A DNA stretch of 64,000 nucleotides from the NCBI GenBank assembly GCA_963763115.1, contig CAVXNM010000030.1, positions 186,001 through 250,000 on the forward strand, read 5' to 3'. Positions 52,699 to 62,278 of the stretch are shown here, one piece after another. The stretch comes from CAVQCA01 sp963763115. GTDB taxonomy: Bacteria; Pseudomonadota; Gammaproteobacteria; UBA9214. The notes under the pieces are model-generated. The model was not told the DNA's origin. It did no database searches and saw only the letters and a program-made list of their open reading frames with translations. Position numbers and translations under genes: made by a program. Numbering within the stretch: the stretch's first letter is position 1; each line of letters begins with the position of its first letter.

Positions 52699-52840
52699 TG
52701 ACGCGTGGGCGGAGCACCGGTCCGGTGCGGCACGCCGGGAACGATACTGCACGACGCCCCCTGCTCTGCTAATCTGTGAGCAGGCATCATGGTTTCCAGG
52801 GGCGGAAGGATAACAGAGCGACCCTCAGGGAGGACTTTAC

Positions 52841-53269
52841 ATGCGGACGATCAGACAGGTACTGGAGGAAAAGGGCAGCGAGGTTATAGCCATAGAGCCC
52901 GGTGCGTCGGTCTACAGCGCGATCGAAATCATGGCCGGTAACGGCATCGGCGCCCTGATGGTCATGGACGGGACCCGACCCGTGGGGTTGATCTCCGAGC
53001 GGGACTATGCCCGCAACGTGACCCTTAAAGGGCGTTCGTCCAGGGACACGGAGGTCAGGGAAGTCATGACAACGCATGTCTACTGTGTCCGCCCGGAGCA
53101 GACAGTCGAGCAATGCATGGCCCTGATGACGGACAAGCGGGTCAGGCATCTGCCGGTGATCGAGGACGACCGGGTGACCGGCATCGTCTCCATCGGCGAT
53201 CTCGTCAAGTCCATCATCGCCGATCAGCAATTCATCATCGAACAGCTTGAGCATTACATCTGCGGCTGA
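52841..53269 (+). CDS. CBS-domain pair protein
   Basis: 142 residues with two CBS motifs: 10-65 (VIAIEPGASVYSAIEIMAGNGIGALMVMDG and VGLISERDYAR) and 75-130 (VREVMTTHVYCVRPEQTVEQCMALMTDKRVRHLPVIEDDRVTGIVSIGDLV). Close in form to the widespread stand-alone CBS proteins that sense adenine nucleotides. Start ATG with ggagg 9 nt upstream. Not obviously in an operon. Confidence 0.93.
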   Translation: MRTIRQVLEEKGSEVIAIEPGASVYSAIEIMAGNGIGALMVMDGTRPVGLISERDYARNVTLKGRSSRDTEVREVMTTHVYCVRPEQTVEQCMALMTDKRVRHLPVIEDDRVTGIVSIGDLVKSIIADQQFIIEQLEHYICG

Positions 53270-53407
53270 CCGGGGTATACCGCTCCGGTCGCTCCGGCAT
53301 GCCGGAAACCCCGCAACCCGGATACAGTGCGCCTGATTTCAACGACGTCGATTCCGGCTATGCCTATAATGGTCCCGGCGTGCTTCGCCACTCCGGTTTA
53401 TTGAACG

Positions 53408-55249
53408 ATGTCCGAAGACTCTTACGCTGCGATTCAGACACGCCCCCCCGTAAAGCCCGGAGAGATACCCACGGGCGGTTACACCTGGCGCTGGGTGCTG
53501 GATCGTGTGCTGATGCACCGGCGCAAGCTGGTGGTAGCCAACGTGGTCGCGCTGGCCGGGGTGATCGCCACGGTGCCCATTCCCCTGGTGATGCCGCTGC
53601 TGGTCGACGAGGTGCTGCTGCACAAGCCGGGCCCGATGGTAGCCGCGATGAACGCGATATTCCCGGCCGGCTGGCACGGCCCGGTGCTCTACATCCTGAC
53701 CGGGCTGGTGGCGACGCTGCTGCTGCGCGCCGCCTCCATCCTGCTCGGTGTCTGGCAGACGCGTGAGTTCACCCTGATTGCAAAGGACGTCGTCTACCAG
53801 ATGCGCCGGGCGCTGTTGCTGCGGCTCTCGCGCATCTCCATGGCCGAATACGAGACACTGGGCTCCGGCGCGGTGGCCTCGCGCTTCGTAACCGACCTCA
53901 ACTCGATCGATGAGTTCGTAGGCGTCTCGGTAAGCAAGACGCTGGTGGCGGCGCTGCTGCTGGTCGGCGTCAGCGTGGTGCTGCTGTGGATGCACTGGCA
54001 GCTGGCGCTGGTGATCCTGTGCATGAATCCGCTGGTCATCTACTTCACCGTGGTGGTGGGCAAGAAGGTCAAGACGCTCAAGAAACGCGAGAACAGCGCC
54101 TTCGAGATTTTCCAGCAGGCGCTGGTGGAGACGCTCGACGGTATTCAGCAGATCCGCGCGGCGAACCGCGAACGTCACTATCTACTGAGGGTGATCGACG
54201 CAGCGCACGGCATCCGCACCCACTCGGCGGCGTATTCCTGGAAGAGCGATGCGGCCGGGCGTTTCTCGTTCGGCATCTTCCAGCTCGGTTTCGACAGCTT
54301 TCGCGCGGTCGCCATGCTGATGGTGGTGTTCTCCGACCTGACGGTAGGACAGATGATGGCGGTGTTCGGCTACCTCTGGGTCATGCTCTCGCCGGTTCAG
54401 GAGGTGCTCAACATGCAGTACGCCTGGTATGCGGCCGGCGCGGCGATGGGGCGCGTGAATGGTCTGCTCGCCCTGCAGCAGGAGCCGCGTTATCCCCACG
54501 AGAGCGATCCCTTTGCCGGCAAAACGACCGTGGGCGTGCGCGTGGAGCAGGTGAGTTTCGCCTACCGCGAAGACGAACCCGTCCTCAAACAGGTGTCGCT
54601 TGATATCGCGCCCGGCGAGAAGGTGGCGCTGGTAGGCGCGAGCGGCGGCGGCAAATCCACGCTGGTGCAGGTCATGCTGGGACTGTATCCGCCGACGCAG
54701 GGGCGACTCTACTTCGATGACGTGCCGGTCACCCGCATCGGGCTCGATGTGGTGCGCGACAACGTCGCCGTGGTGCTGCAGCATCCGGCGCTGTTCAACG
54801 ACAGCGTGCGCAGCAACCTGACGCTCGGTGGCGATGCCGACGAGTCCGCACTCTGGCAGGCACTCCAGGTCGCGCAGCTGCAGGACGTCGTCGAGGCCAT
54901 GCCGGACGGACTCGACACCCTCGTCGGGCGCAGCGGGGTGCGCCTCTCGGGCGGTCAGCAGCAGCGTCTGGCCATCGCGCGCATGCTGCTCACCGACCCC
55001 AAAGTCGTCATCCTCGACGAGGCCACCTCGGCGCTCGACACCGAGACCGAGGCGCGGCTGCATGCGGCGCTGCGAGTCCACCTGGCCGGGCGCACCCTGC
55101 TCATTGTCGCGCATCGGCTCTCCGCCGTGCGGCAGGCCGATCGCGTGTATGTATTCGAGGACGGACAGATCGCCGAGGAAGGCGGGCACGCGGAGCTGAT
55201 GCAGGCCGACGGGCTCTACGCCAGCCTGTACCGCAGCGTTCAGCACTGA
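53408..55249 (+). CDS. ABC exporter, permease-ATPase fusion
   Basis: 613 residues. About six transmembrane helices (residues ~35-340; KLVVANVVALAGVIATVPIPLVMPLLVDEVLL first), then an ATPase domain: GASGGGKST, LSGGQQQRLAIARML, VVILDEATSALD, and H-loop IVAHRL. The order resembles MsbA-type lipid or peptide exporters. It forms a homodimer. Substrate unknown; no lpxK or peptidase neighbour. Convergent with exbBD. Confidence 0.9.
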   Translation: MSEDSYAAIQTRPPVKPGEIPTGGYTWRWVLDRVLMHRRKLVVANVVALAGVIATVPIPLVMPLLVDEVLLHKPGPMVAAMNAIFPAGWHGPVLYILTGLVATLLLRAASILLGVWQTREFTLIAKDVVYQMRRALLLRLSRISMAEYETLGSGAVASRFVTDLNSIDEFVGVSVSKTLVAALLLVGVSVVLLWMHWQLALVILCMNPLVIYFTVVVGKKVKTLKKRENSAFEIFQQALVETLDGIQQIRAANRERHYLLRVIDAAHGIRTHSAAYSWKSDAAGRFSFGIFQLGFDSFRAVAMLMVVFSDLTVGQMMAVFGYLWVMLSPVQEVLNMQYAWYAAGAAMGRVNGLLALQQEPRYPHESDPFAGKTTVGVRVEQVSFAYREDEPVLKQVSLDIAPGEKVALVGASGGGKSTLVQVMLGLYPPTQGRLYFDDVPVTRIGLDVVRDNVAVVLQHPALFNDSVRSNLTLGGDADESALWQALQVAQLQDVVEAMPDGLDTLVGRSGVRLSGGQQQRLAIARMLLTDPKVVILDEATSALDTETEARLHAALRVHLAGRTLLIVAHRLSAVRQADRVYVFEDGQIAEEGGHAELMQADGLYASLYRSVQH

Positions 55250-55289
55250 GCGTGGCGCGCGGTTTTCCGGGAGTCTGCCGGATTCCTGG

Positions 55290-55721
55290 TCAGGGATTCT
55301 CGCCCTTCGATTCCCACTGGGCGGCGATGGTGATATGGATCAGCCCGATCTGGCGCGCCGCGTCCATGGCCGTCACCACGGCCTGGGTCGGTGTCTTGGC
55401 GTCGGCGCTGATAACGACGATCATCTCCTTGTCATCGCCGCTCACCTTCTCCAGCGCGCGCTTGACGGTATCGACTTCCCGGTTTACCACTTCCTGGCGG
55501 TCGACGTAGAAATTTCCCTCTTCATCGATGGTGATGTCGAGTGTCTTCGCATCCTTGTCCGGCAGTTTCTGTTCCGAGGCCTGCGGAAGATTGATGGAAA
55601 TATCCGCTGTGTGCTTGAAGGTCGTGGCCAGCATGAAGAAGATCAGCAGCATGAGCAGAATGTCGATGAGCGGGATCAGCATGATCTCCGGCTCATTACG
55701 GACGCGCGGGCGCAGGTTCAC
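55290..55721 (-). CDS. exbD: ExbD/TolR family protein
   Basis: 143 residues. One N-terminal transmembrane helix (IMLIPLIDILLMLLIFFMLATTF) with the essential Asp in LIDIL, and a C-terminal periplasmic domain (ITIDEEGNFYVDRQEV, EMIVVISADAKTPTQAVV). Couples proton flow through ExbB to outer-membrane energisation. The start overlaps the exbB stop by 4 nt. No tonB or tolA is adjacent, so the target is unknown. Confidence 0.93.
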   Translation of the reverse strand: MNLRPRVRNEPEIMLIPLIDILLMLLIFFMLATTFKHTADISINLPQASEQKLPDKDAKTLDITIDEEGNFYVDRQEVVNREVDTVKRALEKVSGDDKEMIVVISADAKTPTQAVVTAMDAARQIGLIHITIAAQWESKGENP

Positions 55722-56398
55722 GGTTTGCCCAGCATCGATTCGCGCAACGGCGATTGATCCGGACCTTCCTGCTGGGTCAACGCGGCCTCACGTTCCCGTT
55801 CACCCTGCAGCACTTCCACCATCTTGATCGCTTCCTGCTCCAGCGACATGGCGAACCCATCGACCAGGCCCTGGAAATAGCGATAGAAAATCAGCGAGGG
55901 AATCGCCACCGCCAGACCGGAGGCGGTCGCGATCATGATCTTGGAGATGCCGGCGCCGAGCGCCTGCGGATTGCCGACGCCGTGGGTGGTCATGCTGGAG
56001 AATACCTCCATCAGACCGACCACCGAGCCGAGCAGTCCGAGCAGCGGCGCCACCGCGGCGATGGTGCCCAGGGTGTTGAGAAAGCGTTCCATCTCGTACA
56101 CTTCAAGGCGCCCTGCCTCCTCGATGCTTTCTTTCATCACGGTGCGGCTGTGGCGCCGGTTCATGAGCCCCGCGGCAAGTACGCGCCCGAGCGGTGAGCT
56201 TTCCCGCAGGGACTGGACCGACTCGGTGGTCAATTCATTACGCTTGTACCATGTCCAGATCTGCGCCACGACGTACTTGGGAAGTATCCTGCCGCGACGC
56301 AGCGCCCAGAAGCGCTCGGTGATGATGGCGATGGAAATAACCGAACAGAGGATGAGCGGCCACATGAGCCATCCACCCGCTTTAATGATTTCATACAC
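55718..56398 (-). CDS. exbB: ExbB/TolQ/MotA proton channel
   Basis: 226 residues with three helices: near the N-terminus (WLMWPLILCSVISIAIITE), and GTIAAVAPLLGLLGSVVGLMEVFS with IMIATASGLAVAIPSLIFYRY. The conserved TATSGLA-like helix supplies the proton path together with ExbD. Operon exbB-exbD, 97 nt downstream of pgm on the same strand. Confidence 0.94.
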   Translation of the reverse strand: MYEIIKAGGWLMWPLILCSVISIAIITERFWALRRGRILPKYVVAQIWTWYKRNELTTESVQSLRESSPLGRVLAAGLMNRRHSRTVMKESIEEAGRLEVYEMERFLNTLGTIAAVAPLLGLLGSVVGLMEVFSSMTTHGVGNPQALGAGISKIMIATASGLAVAIPSLIFYRYFQGLVDGFAMSLEQEAIKMVEVLQGEREREAALTQQEGPDQSPLRESMLGKP

Positions 56399-56495
56399 GG
56401 CGGTGATCCTTGATTAACATCAGTGGGGATATCGGGGTCGCGACACTGTAACAAACTCCCTCTGGCGCGGAAAGCGCCCTGAAAGTCGCCGTTTC

Positions 56496-58142
56496 TCAAC
56501 CTGTTCCCAGCGCCTCGGTCAGGATCTCCTGTGCCTGGGCGACGATGGCCTGAAGATGCGTCGTGTCGCTGAAGCTCTCGGCGTAGAGCTTGTAGACGTT
56601 TTCGGTGCCGGAAGGGCGCGCGGCGAACCAGCCGCCGGTGGAGACCACCTTGAGCCCGCCGATGTCGGCGTCGTTTCCGGGAGCGCGGGTCAGCTTGTCG
56701 GTGATCGGGTCGCCCGCGAGCGTCGTGGCGCTCACGGCCTCGGGCAGCAGCTTGCGGAAGGCCGCCTTCTGCGCGGGGCTGGCGGGCGCGTCGATGCGCG
56801 TGTAGCACGGCGTCCCGAACTGTTCGGTGAGCAGGCGGTAATACTCGCCGGGATCCTTGCCGGTTACGGCGCGGATCTCGGCGGCGAGCAGGCCGAGGAT
56901 GATACCGTCCTTGTCGGTGGTCCACACGCTGCCGTCGCGGCGCAGGAAACTCGCCCCGGCGCTCTCCTCGCCCCCGAAGCACAGCGTGCCCGCGAACAGA
57001 CCGGGAGAAAACCACTTGAACCCGACCGGCACCTCGTAGACCGTCCTTCCCAGCGACTTCACTACCCGGTCGATAATCGCGCTGCTCACCAGCGTCTTGC
57101 CCACCGTTGCGGACGCGGGCCACTGCGGGCGGTGGCGGATCAGGTAGTCGATGGCCACGGCGAGATAATGATTGGGGTTCATCAATCCCGCTGACGGCGT
57201 CACGATGCCGTGGCGGTCGACATCGGCATCGTTGCCCCAGGCGATGTCGAAGCGGTCCTTGAGCTTGACGAGGTTGGCCATGGCATAGGGACTCGAGCAA
57301 TCCATGCGAATCTTGCCGTCGTGGTCGAGCGTCATGAAGCCGAAGGTCGGATCGACGCGGGGGTTGACCACCGTGAGGTCGAGACCGTAGTGCGCGGCGA
57401 TGCGCGGCCAGTAGGCCACGGCCGCGCCGCCAAGCGGGTCGACGCCGATTGACAGGCCGGCCTCACGCACCGCCTCCATGTCGATGACATTGCCGAGGTC
57501 GGCGATATAGGGTCCGACCAGGTCCTCCTGGTGCAGGGACGCCGCCTGCAACGCGGCGTCGTAACTCATGCGCCGGACCCCGGCGTTGCCGGTGCCCAGC
57601 AAATCGTTGGCGCGGTCCTGTATCCAGCCGGTGACATCGGTGTCGGCCGGGCCGCCGTGCGGCGGGTTGTACTTGATGCCGCCGTCGGCCGGCGGGTTGT
57701 GCGAGGGGGTCACCACCACGCCGTCCGCGCGGCGCGCGCCATGGTCGCGGTTGTACACCAGGATGGCCCGAGAAATGACCGGCGTCGGTGTAAAACCGTC
57801 GTCGGCCTGGATCACCGTCTCCACCCCGTTGGCGGCGAGCACCTCGAGCGCGTCGCATTGCGCCGGACCCGAGAGCGCATGGGTATCCTTGCCGAGAAAC
57901 AGCGGACCGTCGATGCCCTGCGCGGTGCGGTAGTCGCAGATCGCCTGGGTGATGGCGAGGATGTGGTCGCGGTTGAAACTGCCGTGCAGCGCGCTGCCGC
58001 GATGGCCGCTGGTGCCGAAGCTCACCCGCTGGGTGGGATCCTGCATATCCGGTTTGCGCTCGCGGTAGTCGCGCTGAAGCGCATCGACGTCGATCAGGCT
58101 GTCTGCGGGCGCGGGCTGTCCCGCCTGGGGGTGTATTGCCAT
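56496..58142 (-). CDS. pgm: Phosphoglucomutase (alpha-D-glucose phosphate-specific)
   Basis: 548 residues. It carries the entry motif VSFGTSGHRGSAL, the phosphoserine loop VVVTPSHNPPADGGIKYN, the metal loop WGNDADVDRHGI, and the sugar loop GGEESAGASFLRRDG, all diagnostic. It interconverts glucose-1-P and glucose-6-P, linking to glgA at 7.4 kb. Start ATG at 58142 with aaggag 9 nt upstream; the frame open to 58241 has no such site. Confidence 0.96.
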   Translation of the reverse strand: MAIHPQAGQPAPADSLIDVDALQRDYRERKPDMQDPTQRVSFGTSGHRGSALHGSFNRDHILAITQAICDYRTAQGIDGPLFLGKDTHALSGPAQCDALEVLAANGVETVIQADDGFTPTPVISRAILVYNRDHGARRADGVVVTPSHNPPADGGIKYNPPHGGPADTDVTGWIQDRANDLLGTGNAGVRRMSYDAALQAASLHQEDLVGPYIADLGNVIDMEAVREAGLSIGVDPLGGAAVAYWPRIAAHYGLDLTVVNPRVDPTFGFMTLDHDGKIRMDCSSPYAMANLVKLKDRFDIAWGNDADVDRHGIVTPSAGLMNPNHYLAVAIDYLIRHRPQWPASATVGKTLVSSAIIDRVVKSLGRTVYEVPVGFKWFSPGLFAGTLCFGGEESAGASFLRRDGSVWTTDKDGIILGLLAAEIRAVTGKDPGEYYRLLTEQFGTPCYTRIDAPASPAQKAAFRKLLPEAVSATTLAGDPITDKLTRAPGNDADIGGLKVVSTGGWFAARPSGTENVYKLYAESFSDTTHLQAIVAQAQEILTEALGTG

Positions 58143-58535
58143 TGCTGCTCCTTGAAATTCGTGTTTTCCGCAGAAAATACATGCAGTTACTGATTCATCG
58201 ACCTGCGCCGGCAGGTGCGCCATGATACGCTTCCGTGCCATTGTGTTTCAAATAGTTGCGGGATGGTTTCGGGAAATAAATAACCCGACTCCATCACCCC
58301 ACCCACAATCGCCGAGCCTGCAGCCGGTTAGACGACCAATCAGGTAGTTCCCCCAATAGTCGTGTTTGTTTCAAGCCATTTCAATTAGCTGGCCATTGTA
58401 AAGAAACTCTTAAATTGTGATGCATTGAATACGTTGCTTCCACAGTACCCACAATACTGCGATTGTGTTGTTTTTTTGACGTAAAACCAGCCAGATTAGG
58501 GCCGTGAGAAGAATTGATTTTGCGAAGCTGGCGAC
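58143..58535. other. AT-richer gene-free stretch
   Basis: About 390 nt between pgm and the signal-peptide stubs. The composition falls toward AT from about 58350. It probably holds the pgm promoter on the minus strand. A T-run (gttgtttttttgacg) lies near 58465-58480. No gene is seen. Confidence 0.35.
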
Positions 58536-58622
58536 ATGAAGAAATCACCCCTGTTGTGTGATGTAAGCGCTTCAGCTCTTACTCTTATCAGCACTGCAGC
58601 GTACGCAACAGCATATAGATGA
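58536..58622 (+). pseudogene. Signal-peptide-like stub
   Basis: A 28-residue frame (MKKSPLLCDVSASALTLIS then TAAYATAYR) with the look of a Sec signal sequence and an AYA cleavage site, ending in TGA two bases past the ATG of the next frame. It may be the remnant of an exported protein gene, or a leader. Too short for certainty. Confidence 0.35.
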
Positions 58623-58639
58623 AACACAGGGAGGGGAAT

Positions 58640-58786
58640 TTGGCTTTTAAACCTATTGCTGGTGCTATATGTGCCTGTATAGCAGTTGTTTCTATTAATG
58701 TTAATGCGCTACTTATCGATAATGGTAGCTACACCACTGATATAGATGTCGTGCAAACGGTCTTTGTTGGCCGTTTTTGGAAGTAG
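58640..58786 (+). pseudogene. N-terminal fragment of a PEP-CTERM-type exported protein
   Basis: A TTG start with ggagggg 7 nt upstream opens AFKPIAGAICACIAVVSINV, then NALLIDNGSYTTDID. The signal peptide followed by A-LIDNG-YTTD is the typical mature start of PEP-CTERM exosortase substrates. The similarity stops at about 58748 and the frame ends at 58784 after unrelated residues, so the rest of the gene is missing. Low GC compared with neighbours. Confidence 0.6.
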
Positions 58787-59144
58787 CGGATGCCTAGCGC
58801 AAACGGCAATTTGCTGCATTCCAGCCATAATCGACCCGGGTTCGCATGCCCGGTTTGGGGCATTCCGGACATAAACGTACTTCTGGAATGTTCCGCTTTC
58901 AGGCCAATTCGAGACATGATGTACAGACCCCCTGAAGCTACGGCCTGAATCGCTCCCGCCGCCCTCCACATGCGGGATTTTCCAGAAACGCTATTTCTCG
59001 ATTATCATACCGACTTGCTACGGCACGGTTCTCGTCATAAATCTCTGTGGCTCGCAGCGATGTTGCCACGATTGAATACAAAGGATGATCGATTTGGACC
59101 GACCTGTATTGCAATATCACTCAATCCGAGAGAGGTGGAAATCC

Positions 59145-59657
59145 ATGACTCAAGAAAAATCCGTACCCAGTGCGGCTGATTATATGACGCGGCATGTCCA
59201 CTTCGTCACGCCCGATATGCAGTTGAGCGACGTTGTCCAGTTCTTGTTGCAGCACGAAATCTCCAACGCACCCGTCGTAGAAAAGCAGGATCAGAAACAG
59301 GTGTTGATCGGCTTCATCTCAGAGCGTGATTGCCTGGAATTTCTCTCGAACGAAGCATTTTATGGCTGCCCGTCTCCACCGCAAACCGCGCGAACAATCA
59401 TGCGGATGCACCCGGTTTGTGTTTCCCCCGAGACGGAGTTGTTCACGCTCGCTTCAATTTTCTCCAGTCATGGCTACCGCCATCTTCCCGTAGTCGAACA
59501 CGGCGAGTTGATAGGCATCATTAACCGCCGCGACGTATTGAAAGCAATAAATGAATACCACCAAGACGCGGTTAAGATTAAGTCTCACGACGAGCAACGG
59601 TTTCGCCCCGATGTGCGGAAGATCGTCAATTTGCGTTTCCTTGCGAAATCTCTGTAG
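59145..59657 (+). CDS. CBS-domain pair protein
   Basis: 170 residues with two CBS motifs: 8-75 (AADYMTRHVHFVTPDMQLSDVVQFLLQHEISNAPVV, then VLIGFISERDCLE) and 88-140 (TIMRMHPVCVSPETELFTLASIF...YRHLPVVEHGELIGIINRRDVLKAI). A short basic tail follows. I start at the ATG at 59145 (gagaggtgg 7 nt upstream); the frame continues to 59085. The third CBS-only gene in the window, here in an eroded accessory patch. Confidence 0.9.
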   Translation: MTQEKSVPSAADYMTRHVHFVTPDMQLSDVVQFLLQHEISNAPVVEKQDQKQVLIGFISERDCLEFLSNEAFYGCPSPPQTARTIMRMHPVCVSPETELFTLASIFSSHGYRHLPVVEHGELIGIINRRDVLKAINEYHQDAVKIKSHDEQRFRPDVRKIVNLRFLAKSL

Positions 59658-60332
59658 TCCGAGTTGCCATACCACCAGCTCTCTCTGAACATCCCGGGAT
59701 ACCCGACGATGCGAACGTTCGAATTTATAAAATGAAAGTGACCATGCCCCATGCTTTCGCGTGCCTAGTTAGTATTACTCAAGCGTTCCGCGACGCCGGT
59801 TTCCAGGAAGCAGGGTTCGGTTGGGTCTCCGAAAACGGCAGCCTGAGAATCGCCATTCTTATGAACGCTTATGTCTTCTTTGCTGCATTCCTTTCATAAC
59901 CGTCTGGCGTCAGCATGTCCGCTTTAGGACACAATCGAGATCTTTTCAGCAGTAAGTGGCATGTCTTGTTAAGGGTTGTAAGATGCCTGCCCCAAACCGC
60001 AGACCTGTCAGCCTGCACGAGCACTCAACGGGCAGGCGTCTGACAAGCCTCAAGGGAGGAAACCGCGGGATGCAACTCCGCGGTCATGGCGAGCAATAGC
60101 GTTATGGGGATTAGAGTTTTGACTTTTCGGTGCGGTGTATAAAAGTCACGTCACCGAGTTGTTCATGTTCATCATCGTGTCGGTTGCATCCCAATGACAC
60201 CCGTTTTCCCGCCTACAGTGATGGCAAAAGATCGCAAATCCATGCCACCGACAATACGGCACTCTTACCGTGTTTGACCGATAAGAATAAAACAGGTAGC
60301 TGGCGGTGGTGGCTTTCATGATTCACCAACCC
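59658..60332. other. Long gene-poor stretch beside the IS91 remnant
   Basis: Little is recognisable. A 55-residue frame (59732-59899, MKVTMPHAFACLVSITQAF then RDAGFQEAGFGWV) has no family match and may be chance. A GC-rich hairpin ccgcgg ... ccgcgg lies near 60065-60085. Part of this region may be the 3' flank of the IS91-type element on the minus strand. Confidence 0.35.
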
Positions 60333-60905
60333 TCACAGGGGGGCACGGGGCAGTTGTCCACGCATGAAGGTATCAATGATAATCATCGGTGCGCCACAGT
60401 CCGGGCAGACATAGGTTACTGACTCATCACTGCCATCGGCGATATCTGCATCAGCCGTCTCGATTGTTTTTTCAACCATCAGCAGCTCACGGGCACGCGC
60501 CAGGTTGTCCTTTCGTGTGGTATTGGCAATCAACCCATAGTGCCGGATGCGGCGGAACCCTGAGGGCAGGACATGCAGCAGAAAACGGCGCATGAACTCA
60601 TCGGAGGTGAGTGTCATGGTCTTGTGTCGGTACCGTTCTTTCGCCCGGTAGTCCTTCCACTTGAAGGTGACACCCTGTTCGTTCAGTGCAATGAGACGGC
60701 TGTTGGCGATGGCCACCCGATGGGTGTAGCGGGACAGATAGGCCAGCACGGCCTTGGGGTCCTGCGAAGGGCCGCTTGGCGTAGACGACCCAATCGTCGA
60801 TAATCGTGCAGGACTGTTTCCCGAACCACTCGCCGGCCTTCCACCACAGTTCGTCCCGCAGCCGCATGAACTCCTCGCCTGGACAGTCGTGGAACCGTGT
60901 GGATC
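60333..60905 (-). pseudogene. IS91-family transposase, 5'-truncated and frameshifted
   Basis: The C-terminal part reads YLSRYTHRVAIANSRLI, LTSDEFMRRFLLHVLPSGF and HYGLIANTTRK, the rolling-circle Y2 transposase pattern of IS91 elements; a CxxC pair follows (YVCPDCGAPMI). Upstream, the sense continues in another frame (DELWWKAGEWFGKQSCTIIDDWVVYAKRPF) with one indel near 60765-60775. The N-terminal half is missing before about 60905. So this is a dead element end. Confidence 0.85.
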
Positions 60906-61041
60906 TCGGTTGGTTAAATTCGGAAAGTTTCGGATATTTACTGTATTATGATATTGAATCAATGGCTTGCTAATCAGGCCGTGTATTGCCATTGTTGGCT
61001 CCTTTGTGCTCAGGACGCCTCAAGACTGCAAGGTTTATCCT

Positions 61042-61108
61042 GTAGGAGCGGGCTTGCCCGCGAACCTGTTGATCATGGCGCCGTGTTCGCGGCGAGCCCG
61101 CTCCTACC
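61042..61108. repeat. REP-like pair (REPIN-like), two inverted units
   Basis: gtaggagcgggcttgcccgc (61042-61061) faces its inverted copy ttcgcggcgagcccgctcct (ending about 61105) across a 20-nt spacer. Each unit is itself palindromic (gcgggcttgcccgc). The core is the same as that of REP elements well known in Pseudomonas. A single pair only; not seen elsewhere in the window. Confidence 0.8.
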
Positions 61109-61151
61109 GGTCAATATCGTTTCAAATAGTTAAAGGTGCGCTTTACTGTGC

Positions 61152-62255
61152 TCACTGCGTATCCAGGAACGGATAATCCGTGTAACCGTGTTCATCCCCG
61201 CCGTAGAACGTGGCGGCATCGGGAACGTTGAGCGGCGCATCGCGCGCGAAGCGCTCCGGCAGATCCGGGTTGGCGATGTACAGCTCGCCAAAAGCAATCA
61301 GATCGGCATCCCCGCTGGCCAGCGCCGCGTTGGCGCGTGCCTTGTCATAACGGTAATTCGTCATATAAAGCCCGTGCCAGCGTTCACGCAGCCTGCCAAG
61401 ATTGAAGGCCGGGCCCGCCGCATCCGGTGCATCCCGCCCCATCTCGGTGACGTGCAGGTAGGCGAGATCGTAATCGTCGAGCCGTTCCACCACGTAGCTG
61501 AAGGTCGCCTCCGGGCTGGAATCCCGCATGTCATTGAACGGCTGCAGCGGCGAGAGGCGCACGCCGACGCGCTCGGCGCTCCATACCGCGGTTACCGCAT
61601 CAACGACTTCCATCAGCAGGCGGGTGCGGTTTTGCAGGGAACCACCGTAGGCATCATCACGCCGGTTGGTGCCGTCACGCAGGAACTGATCCAGCAGGTA
61701 GCCGTTGGCCGCGTGGATTTCGACGCCGTCGAAGCCGGCGCGCAGGGCATTTTCCGCCGCCCGGCGGTATTGCTCGATGATCCCGGGAATCTCCGCGAGC
61801 TCAAGCGCGCGGGGCGTCACGAAGGGCTGCGGCCCCGTATAGGTCATGGCCTCTCCCGCCGGCCGGATGGCCGAGGGAGCCACGGGCACTTCGCCGGGCG
61901 GCAGCAGGGAAGGATGGGAGATGCGCCCGACGTGCCAGAGCTGCAGGAAGATGCGCCCGTCCCGGTCGTGAACGGCCCGGGTCACCCCTTGCCAGCCCGT
62001 CACCTGCGCCTGCGTATGGATGCCCGGCGTGGCCGGATAGCCGTGTCCCAGGGGGCTGATCGGCGAGGCCTCGGTGAGAATCAAACCGGCCGAGGCACGT
62101 TGCGCGTAGTAGGTCACATTCATCTCCCGCGGGACATCACCCGGGCCGGCGCGGTTGCGCGTCAGCGGCGCCATGACGATGCGGTTCGGGAGCATCAACG
62201 GCCCGACCTTGATCGGCGTAAACAGGTCCAGCTTCGGTTTGTTCGGGGAAGTCAT
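61152..62255 (-). CDS. Old Yellow Enzyme-family alkene reductase
   Basis: 367 residues, FMN-dependent TIM barrel: N-terminal LFTPIKVGPLMLPNRIVMAPLTRNRAG, QLWHVGRISHPS, the active-site GFDGVEIHAANGYLLDQFLRDGTNRR, and the late SGDADLIAFGELYIANPDLPERF. It matches NemA/XenB-type ene reductases that reduce activated C=C bonds or nitro compounds. Start ATG at 62255, 24 nt after the mtnC stop; probably in the same transcript. Confidence 0.94.
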   Translation of the reverse strand: MTSPNKPKLDLFTPIKVGPLMLPNRIVMAPLTRNRAGPGDVPREMNVTYYAQRASAGLILTEASPISPLGHGYPATPGIHTQAQVTGWQGVTRAVHDRDGRIFLQLWHVGRISHPSLLPPGEVPVAPSAIRPAGEAMTYTGPQPFVTPRALELAEIPGIIEQYRRAAENALRAGFDGVEIHAANGYLLDQFLRDGTNRRDDAYGGSLQNRTRLLMEVVDAVTAVWSAERVGVRLSPLQPFNDMRDSSPEATFSYVVERLDDYDLAYLHVTEMGRDAPDAAGPAFNLGRLRERWHGLYMTNYRYDKARANAALASGDADLIAFGELYIANPDLPERFARDAPLNVPDAATFYGGDEHGYTDYPFLDTQ

Positions 62256-62278
62256 GGAATAAGGTCCCTTGTCACGCG

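Noticed and set aside
59732..59899. 55-residue frame in the eroded patch
   Set aside because: Short, no clear ribosome-binding site and no family likeness; mentioned only within the gap description.
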